Shown: positions 6,335-10,570 of the stretch, one piece after another | Layout of the letters: each line of letters starts with the position of its first letter | How positions within the stretch are numbered: the stretch's first letter is position 1 | Source: an uncultured Porphyromonas sp. | Lineage (GTDB): Bacteria; Bacteroidota; Bacteroidia; Bacteroidales; Porphyromonadaceae | Length of the DNA stretch: 10,570 nucleotides | Reading direction: 5' to 3' | Assembly (NCBI RefSeq): GCF_947254915.1 | Contig: NZ_CAMYEZ010000080.1 | Location: forward strand, 1 to 10,570 | The notes under the pieces: model-generated | Told to the model about the DNA's origin: nothing | Database searches by the model: none | What the model saw: only the letters and a program-made list of their open reading frames with translations | Translations under genes and position numbers: made by a program

Positions 6335-7048
6335 ATGCAGTATACCTTCCAGCGAAACAGAGACCAGTCTTCCTCCCGCCAACTCATCCTATACTTCTGC
6401 GGATGGGGTATGACCCCTGACACCGTCTCTCACCTAGCTTTGCCACCAGCGTGTGATCTACTCTCACTGTACGACTACCGCACCCTCGAGCTGAGCGACG
6501 ACCTCGCAGACTTACCCTGGAGCTCCTACCAGACGGTCACTATCGTAGCTTGGTCGCTAGGCGTCTGGGCTACCGAGCAGGTTGTACCGCACTGGTCTGC
6601 ACTCCCCTCCGCACGACGCCTCATAGCAGTCGCTGGCTCTCCCTATCCTATGCACGACTTGTGGGGTATACCCAGAGCAATCTTTATAGGGACGCTAGAA
6701 GGACTAACTGACGAAAACCGCCAGCGCTTCAATCGCCGCATGTGTGGAGGCAAGCGATACAAGCAGCTCTACGAAATCCTCTCCGAGCGCCCCACCGCAG
6801 AGCTTCGTGACGAACTGCAGGCGGTCTACGATAGCATCACTGCCTCCGAAGAGCCCGAGACGAAGCCCCACTCCCGCTTAGCTTGGGATCTAGCCATCAT
6901 CGGAGCGCACGATCAGATCTTCCCAGCAACCAACCTCTCCACCCTATGGCAGGCTCTGTATGTACCAACTAAGCTACTCCCCAACGGGTACCACTACCTC
7001 TTTGATATGTGGCACTCGTGGCGTGAGCTGTGGGAGTACCTAGAGTAA
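6335..7048 (+). CDS. bioG: Pimeloyl-ACP methyl ester esterase, BioG type
   Basis: This 237-residue alpha/beta hydrolase of the DUF452/BioG family removes the methyl group from pimeloyl-ACP methyl ester, ending the disguised fatty-acid cycle started by BioC, so that BioF can use the product. The FCGWGM segment (21-26) matches the oxyanion region, and AWSLGVW (72-78) holds the nucleophile Ser74 in the BioG-style elbow. Asp193 in GAHDQIF and His220 in GYHYLF complete a likely triad. It does the job of BioH but is only distantly related. ATG 6335 was chosen: it is 5 bases after the bioF stop and family similarity starts there; an in-frame TTG at 6299 lies inside bioF. The protein appears complete, and the tight spacing suggests one transcript with bioF. 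Confidence 0.9.
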   Translation: MQYTFQRNRDQSSSRQLILYFCGWGMTPDTVSHLALPPACDLLSLYDYRTLELSDDLADLPWSSYQTVTIVAWSLGVWATEQVVPHWSALPSARRLIAVAGSPYPMHDLWGIPRAIFIGTLEGLTDENRQRFNRRMCGGKRYKQLYEILSERPTAELRDELQAVYDSITASEEPETKPHSRLAWDLAIIGAHDQIFPATNLSTLWQALYVPTKLLPNGYHYLFDMWHSWRELWEYLE

Positions 7049-7078
7049 CCCAACGAGCCTTACCACTCATCTGTGTCT

Positions 7079-7852
7079 ATGACCTCTCTAGCCCAACAGT
7101 TTGACCGTGCTGCTTCGCATTACAACGAAGCAGCCGAGCCACAGCGACTCGTCATTGATCGACTCGTACAGCTGATCGATGAGCATCTCCCCAAGGCGAA
7201 GCGACACTTCGCTCACGCCTTTGAGCTGGGCACAGGCTCAGGACTGCTGACGGAGCGTATAGATCAGCTCCTCCAGATAGACCACTGGACTCTTGCCGAC
7301 CTCTCCCCAGCACTCCTAGCGCAAGTACCACGCCTGAGAGACCCACACCCCGAGATGCGAGTCGGGGATGCTTCCGAGCTCTCTCTAGAGGGACTTGGCA
7401 TTGACCTCTTCGTATCCAGCAGTGCCATACAGTGGCTCTCCAACCCCTGCGCCTACTTACAGCGCATCGTCTGCGAGCTCTCCGATGGGGCGATGCTAGC
7501 CGTCAGCACCTTCGGTCCAGACAACCTCCTTGAGCTACGACAACTCACCGGTCAGGGGCTACACTACCCCTCGCTAGCCACCTGGCATAGCACGCTCCAG
7601 CAAATCGGGATCCCCTATGAGATACATACGGAGCGACTCGTCATCCCCTTTGCCGATCCTCTAGCTGTCCTAAAGCACCTCCATCATACGGGTACCGCAC
7701 AGCTACCAGATGCGCCACAGGTGATACACACCCCCAATCAGCTTAGAAGCTTTACAAAAAGATATATTATTAACTTTGCAGACGAAACAGGGCAAGTGCC
7801 CCTCACCTTCCACCCGATTTATATCATCTTAAATAAAAATCATACTGTATGA
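7079..7852 (+). CDS. bioC: Malonyl-ACP O-methyltransferase
   Basis: This 257-residue class I SAM-dependent methyltransferase methylates the free carboxyl of malonyl-ACP, letting fatty-acid synthase extend it to pimeloyl-ACP methyl ester. SAM motif I is FELGTGSG (48-55). The BioC-like SSAIQWL (114-120), STFGPDNLLELRQL (143-156) and LKHLHHTGT (198-206) are all present. It begins QQFDRAASHYNEAA (6-19), the usual BioC start. ATG 7079 was preferred; a GTG at 7073 in the same frame would add two residues and cannot be excluded. The gene starts 30 bases after bioG. Its last 35 or so codons contain an AT-rich patch with a promoter box for the next gene, and its stop overlaps that gene's ATG in the sequence ATGA. 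Confidence 0.92.
   Translation: MTSLAQQFDRAASHYNEAAEPQRLVIDRLVQLIDEHLPKAKRHFAHAFELGTGSGLLTERIDQLLQIDHWTLADLSPALLAQVPRLRDPHPEMRVGDASELSLEGLGIDLFVSSSAIQWLSNPCAYLQRIVCELSDGAMLAVSTFGPDNLLELRQLTGQGLHYPSLATWHSTLQQIGIPYEIHTERLVIPFADPLAVLKHLHHTGTAQLPDAPQVIHTPNQLRSFTKRYIINFADETGQVPLTFHPIYIILNKNHTV
7771..7778 (+). promoter_or_regulatory. Promoter -7 box inside the end of bioC
   Basis: TAACTTTG matches TAnnTTTG fully and lies in an AT-rich patch (about 7751-7778) that stands out in the otherwise GC-balanced bioC. Transcription would start near 7785, about 64 bases before the lipoprotein gene at 7849. No perfect TTTG is found at -33. The codons involved encode an ordinary stretch of BioC, so the match may be chance, but position and base composition favour a real internal promoter. 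Confidence 0.5.
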
Positions 7853-8877
7853 AACGAATCATATCCCTCTCCTCTCTACTGGTCGTAGTCGGTTCGCTCC
7901 TGATACTGAGTAGCTGTAATCAAGACAAGAAGAATACGCTACAGCTCCATGGACTCGGAGACAACCTATCTGGTCTAACAGCCTATCTCTACGATGAGGC
8001 CGACCCCAAGACACCCATTGACAGTATCATCATCAGAGATACCGTAGCCAGTCTCTCGCTAGACAACCTCAAGAAGGGCTATCTCTACCTCCTCACCTGC
8101 GAGGGGACACCGCTCAACGCTCAGTTTGTCTATGAGGAGACCCCTCTAGAGTACACTTTCAGCAATGGTCACGTCAGTGGCTCTCCCGCCAACGATGCCT
8201 GCAACGCCTTTGAGCAAGACATTATGGTAATCATGCAGGCCGACTCTATCGACAAAGCTGCTGGTCAAGCCATCGTCCGTAAGTATATCGCAGAGCAAAA
8301 AGACAACCCACTCGTACTCCGTGCTATGCAGTACGCTATGTACCTCTTTGACGACCTCACAGAGTTTCAGAAGCCTCTTGAGGAGATGGGCGAAAACGTC
8401 AAGCGACTCCCAAGCTATACAAGCCTTGTAGAGCTAATCCAAGGAATGATCAATACAAAGCCAGGCAAGGCCTTTGCAGACTTTGAGGGTATCACCACAG
8501 ATGGTGAGCGGGTCAAGCTCTCGGACTACGTAGGTCAGGGACAGTATGCGCTCGTAGACTTTTGGGCATCTTGGTGCGGTCCCTGCCGTCGGGAGATACC
8601 CACACTCATTGAGATGCACAAGAAGTACAAAGACAAGGGGCTACTCGTACTCGGAGTCGGCGTATGGGAGGATAGCCACGAGATCCATCTACAAGCGGTC
8701 AAGGAGCTACAGATACCCTACCCACAGATCTACGATGATCAGAATAGTCACGCCACCTCACTGTACGGCATCATGGGCATCCCACAGATTATGCTCATAG
8801 GACCTGATGGCATCATCATACAGCGCGACCTACGCGGAGAGCAGATTGACGAGATCCTCCGCCAGATATACAAGTAG
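7849..8877 (+). CDS. TlpA-like thiol-disulfide oxidoreductase lipoprotein
   Basis: This 342-residue envelope protein has a lipoprotein signal peptide with lipobox LSSC and lipidated Cys23. The region from about 28 to 200 resembles the DUF4369-type N-terminal domain common in Bacteroidota TlpA proteins (start LQLHGLGDNLSG, then beta-rich and helical parts). A thioredoxin-fold domain of the TlpA/AhpC-TSA kind covers about 205-342: FADFEGITTDGERVKLSDY, VDFWASWCGPCRREIP with redox cysteines Cys243 and Cys246, and the cis-proline Pro312 in GIPQIML. It probably reduces or exchanges disulfides of envelope proteins; the substrate is unknown. Its ATG overlaps the bioC stop (ATGA), so translation can be coupled, yet an internal promoter also serves it. 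A link to biotin synthesis is not evident. A strong terminator follows. Confidence 0.9.
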   Translation: MKRIISLSSLLVVVGSLLILSSCNQDKKNTLQLHGLGDNLSGLTAYLYDEADPKTPIDSIIIRDTVASLSLDNLKKGYLYLLTCEGTPLNAQFVYEETPLEYTFSNGHVSGSPANDACNAFEQDIMVIMQADSIDKAAGQAIVRKYIAEQKDNPLVLRAMQYAMYLFDDLTEFQKPLEEMGENVKRLPSYTSLVELIQGMINTKPGKAFADFEGITTDGERVKLSDYVGQGQYALVDFWASWCGPCRREIPTLIEMHKKYKDKGLLVLGVGVWEDSHEIHLQAVKELQIPYPQIYDDQNSHATSLYGIMGIPQIMLIGPDGIIIQRDLRGEQIDEILRQIYK

Positions 8878-8901
8878 AGACTATTGCAACAGCCTCATCA
8901 T

Positions 8902-8941
8902 AGAGTCTCCACCTGGTGCTACCAGGTGGAGACTCTTTTTT
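8902..8941 (+). terminator. Intrinsic terminator after the biotin and TlpA genes
   Basis: A perfect 16-bp stem, AGAGTCTCCACCTGGT (8902-8917) with 8921-8936, closes a 3-base loop (GCT) and runs into six T (8936-8941). It starts 25 bases after the lipoprotein stop codon. This is a textbook intrinsic terminator and ends the plus-strand transcript before the convergent genes. Confidence 0.93.
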
Positions 8942-9017
8942 CTGCCGACAACGGACAAAATCACTAGAGATGGGTGCACTTGTCTCCTAATTTCTAACCT
9001 CTTATCTCTTTCCTCCC

Positions 9018-9193
9018 GAGAAAAATCCCAATAGCTCCGTAGAAAACAAAAAATTCCCACGGAGGGGCGAAATAAAACTTCGGAAGAATGAAATGAAACT
9101 TCGGAAGAAAGAAATCAAAGTTCCGAAGAGTTTTTCCGTTCCTCCGTAGAGGATAAAAAACAGCCACGGGGGAGATTTACTATTTCCTCCGTG
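9018..9193 (+). repeat. Intergenic repeat element, copy 2
   Basis: This is the second copy of the element at 231-409, in the same orientation and colinear without gaps up to the A-run, where it is one base shorter. The 18-base block at 9030-9047 is identical to 243-260. The CTCCGT (9035-9040) and ACGGAG (9059-9064) pair keeps its 18-base spacing. Three 21-bp units follow (TTCGGA at 9079 and 9100, TTCCGA at 9121), then T5 (9131-9135), A6 (9155-9160) and a hairpin, stem 9165-9175 with 9183-9193, 11 bp with two G-T pairs and a 7-base loop. It lies between two convergent genes, while copy 1 lies between two divergent ones. No coding potential is seen. Confidence 0.85.
9155..9193 (-). terminator. 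Probable terminator of the MBL-fold gene, made by repeat copy 2
   Basis: On the minus strand the hairpin CACGGAGGAAA (9183-9193) with 9165-9175 is followed, after GCTG and a few bases, by TTTTTT (plus-strand A6 at 9155-9160). It lies about 54 bases after the stop codon of the MBL-fold hydrolase gene, which is otherwise without a terminator before the convergent plus-strand gene. The short gap between stem and T-run weakens the call a little. Confidence 0.55.
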
Positions 9194-9246
9194 TCTCTAT
9201 ACGGGTAGCACGACGATTTCAACAAAAAAGATTCAAGGCTAGACAA

Positions 9247-10056
9247 TTAAGTCTCTAGCAGATACATGGGGCTGCAGTGATTGCGCTGCAAGGGGGTGAC
9301 GTAGACATCCTTACCGACACGGATCCCCTCAGCAAAGAGGCGAATGTCAAAAGTCTTGCGCACCAGCTCCGGGTGGTTATTCTCCTTGCTCAAGTGGCAG
9401 AGGAAGACATTGCGCATCGTAGGGCGCCAGATACGACAGAGGAACTCCACCGACTCAGCATTGCTCAGATGCCCGAGCGGGCCACTGATCCGCTTCTTGA
9501 GAAAGGGCGGGTACTTACCGATCCGCAGCATCTCGGTGTCGTAGTTTGACTCCAGCACCAGATGATGCGCCATACTAGCGTAGCGCTCTATCGTAGGGGT
9601 CAGGTGCCCTATGTCTGTCGCTAGTGTAAAAGAAAAGCCATCCTCCGAAGAGATATGGTACCCCACATTGTCAGCACTATCATGTGGCACAGAGAAAGGG
9701 GTCACCACCAGTCCAATCAGTTCAAAGGGTACCTCAGGCTCGATCGCATAGCGCCTATCGTGCTGAATGCGCTCCATACCTCTCATATGATCCAGACCAC
9801 ACTGCACAGGCAGCGTCGCATAGACTGGCAGCTGGTAGCGATTCGCCAACTTACCCACAGTACGCGCATGGTCGGCATGATTGTGCGTCAGGAGGATTGC
9901 CTGCACATCGTGCTCTATAGAGAGCGACGCTTGCTCTAGTCCAGCCTTGATATCATAGAGGGCTATACCCGCATCTATGAGGAGACCCTGCCCGTCGTGC
10001 TCAAGGTAGTAGCAGTTGCCCGTGCTACCACTCGCCAGGCTCATAAAGCGTATCAT
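9247..10056 (-). CDS. MBL-fold metallohydrolase, YycJ/WalJ-like
   Basis: This 269-residue cytoplasmic protein belongs to the metallo-beta-lactamase fold superfamily and most resembles the YycJ/WalJ group, members of which have been linked to DNA processing and cell-wall control in Firmicutes; its function here is not established. It begins MSLASGSTGNCYYL (5-18), typical for the group. The metal motif HNHADH (58-63) is complete, with further ligands likely at His125 (VPHDS), Asp148 (ATDIG) and His221 (LCHLS). Length is typical. The start at 10056 overlaps the stop of the asparaginase gene (ATGA), which supports this ATG over Met5 and suggests the two are cotranscribed. The 3' end faces repeat copy 2, whose hairpin may terminate it. 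Confidence 0.88.
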   Translation of the reverse strand: MIRFMSLASGSTGNCYYLEHDGQGLLIDAGIALYDIKAGLEQASLSIEHDVQAILLTHNHADHARTVGKLANRYQLPVYATLPVQCGLDHMRGMERIQHDRRYAIEPEVPFELIGLVVTPFSVPHDSADNVGYHISSEDGFSFTLATDIGHLTPTIERYASMAHHLVLESNYDTEMLRIGKYPPFLKKRISGPLGHLSNAESVEFLCRIWRPTMRNVFLCHLSKENNHPELVRKTFDIRLFAEGIRVGKDVYVTPLQRNHCSPMYLLET

Positions 10057-10570
10057 ATCGTCAGCTCGCCACGCAGAGAGACTTGCATCAGATGAGCCAC
10101 CTCCTCTTGAGATAGATCCTGCGCTAGGAGGTACATGAGCTTCGTCGTGGCACTCTCGGTAGTCATATCACCACCACCTATGACACCCGTCTGACTGAGC
10201 ACATTGCCCGTCTCGTAGCGTCCCATGACAACAGACCCAGAGTAGCACTGCGTCACATTGACGATCGTGATGCCACGAGCTACAGCCCCTTTGATGGCAG
10301 AGAGGAAAGCTTCGTCCGTTGGCGCATTGCCACTGCCGAAGGTTTCTAGCACCACCCCTCTAAGGTCTGGCATGCGGAGGATATGATCTAGGAGCGAGGC
10401 CGATAGCCCAGGAAACAGCTTGAGCACGACCACATGCCCATCGAAGGCTGGTCGCCACGCTTGCGATAAGTCAGGCTCCTCAAAGCCTATGACACTCGGA
10501 CTATACTTGATATCAATCCCAGCGAAGGCTAGGTGCGGATAGTTTGGTGAGGCAAACGCCTCAAAGTGCT
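10053..10570 (-). CDS. ansA: L-asparaginase, type I (C-terminal part; 5' end outside the window)
   Basis: About 171 C-terminal residues are present; the frame is open to the right edge, so the start and the N-terminal catalytic threonine region lie beyond it. The enzyme hydrolyses asparagine to aspartate and ammonia; type I forms are cytoplasmic. The visible part matches the C-terminal half of AnsA: VVVLKLFPGLSASLLDHIL, GVVLETFGSGNAP, IVNVTQCYSG, MGRYETGN, and GVIGGGDMTTESATTKLMYLL. There is no sign of a frameshift. The final TGA overlaps the ATG of the MBL-fold gene by 4 bases. A GTG near 10433 could be mistaken for a start, but strong family similarity continues upstream of it (for example IDIKYSPSVIGFEEPDL). 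Confidence 0.92.
   Translation of the reverse strand, partial: HFEAFASPNYPHLAFAGIDIKYSPSVIGFEEPDLSQAWRPAFDGHVVVLKLFPGLSASLLDHILRMPDLRGVVLETFGSGNAPTDEAFLSAIKGAVARGITIVNVTQCYSGSVVMGRYETGNVLSQTGVIGGGDMTTESATTKLMYLLAQDLSQEEVAHLMQVSLRGELTI

Noticed and set aside
9277..9939. Several plus-strand open frames opposite the MBL-fold gene.
   Set aside because: They lie antisense to a gene with complete catalytic motifs, overlap each other, and show no recognisable domain.

Overview
The window looks like a chromosomal segment of a Bacteroidota species, most likely a Porphyromonas. The clues are promoter boxes of the Bacteroidota type (TAnnTTTG, once with TTTG 20 bp upstream), no strong Shine-Dalgarno sequences, lipoproteins of the Bacteroidota kind (a TlpA-like thioredoxin lipoprotein and an FKBP lipoprotein), and a bioF-bioG-bioC cluster. 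The genus is inferred, not proven. Apart from one repeat family the content is mostly housekeeping.

Layout. Positions 1-55 hold the 5' part of a tRNA-Asn(GTT) on the minus strand, with its promoter at 72-103. Positions 104-230 hold nothing I can support. Positions 231-409 hold copy 1 of an intergenic repeat. Next, on the plus strand, are folA (dihydrofolate reductase) and hisS (histidyl-tRNA synthetase), which overlap by 8 bases. A promoter box at 2427-2434 then precedes three tandem FKBP prolyl isomerase genes. Their products appear to be sent to different places: cytoplasm, periplasm and membrane (lipoprotein). The group ends in a long hairpin at 4767-4826. A structured non-coding gap follows (about 4828-5120), with a minus-strand promoter box.

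The second plus-strand group is bioF, bioG, bioC and a thioredoxin-fold lipoprotein gene. BioC methylates malonyl-ACP to start pimeloyl synthesis, BioG removes the methyl group, and BioF joins pimeloyl-ACP to alanine. The lipoprotein gene overlaps bioC by 4 bases and also seems to have its own promoter inside the end of bioC. A strong terminator at 8902-8941 closes the group.

Positions 9018-9193 hold copy 2 of the repeat. On the minus strand, converging on it, are a metallo-beta-lactamase-fold hydrolase gene and, overlapping it by 4 bases, the 3' part of a type I L-asparaginase gene that runs off the right edge.

The most unusual content is the repeat pair. The two copies align without gaps over about 144 bases, carry TTC(G/C)GAA-type motifs every 21 bp, and end in hairpins whose stem sequences differ but still pair. 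The form resembles a non-autonomous, brick-like intergenic element. On the minus strand each hairpin is followed by a T-run and could work as a terminator.
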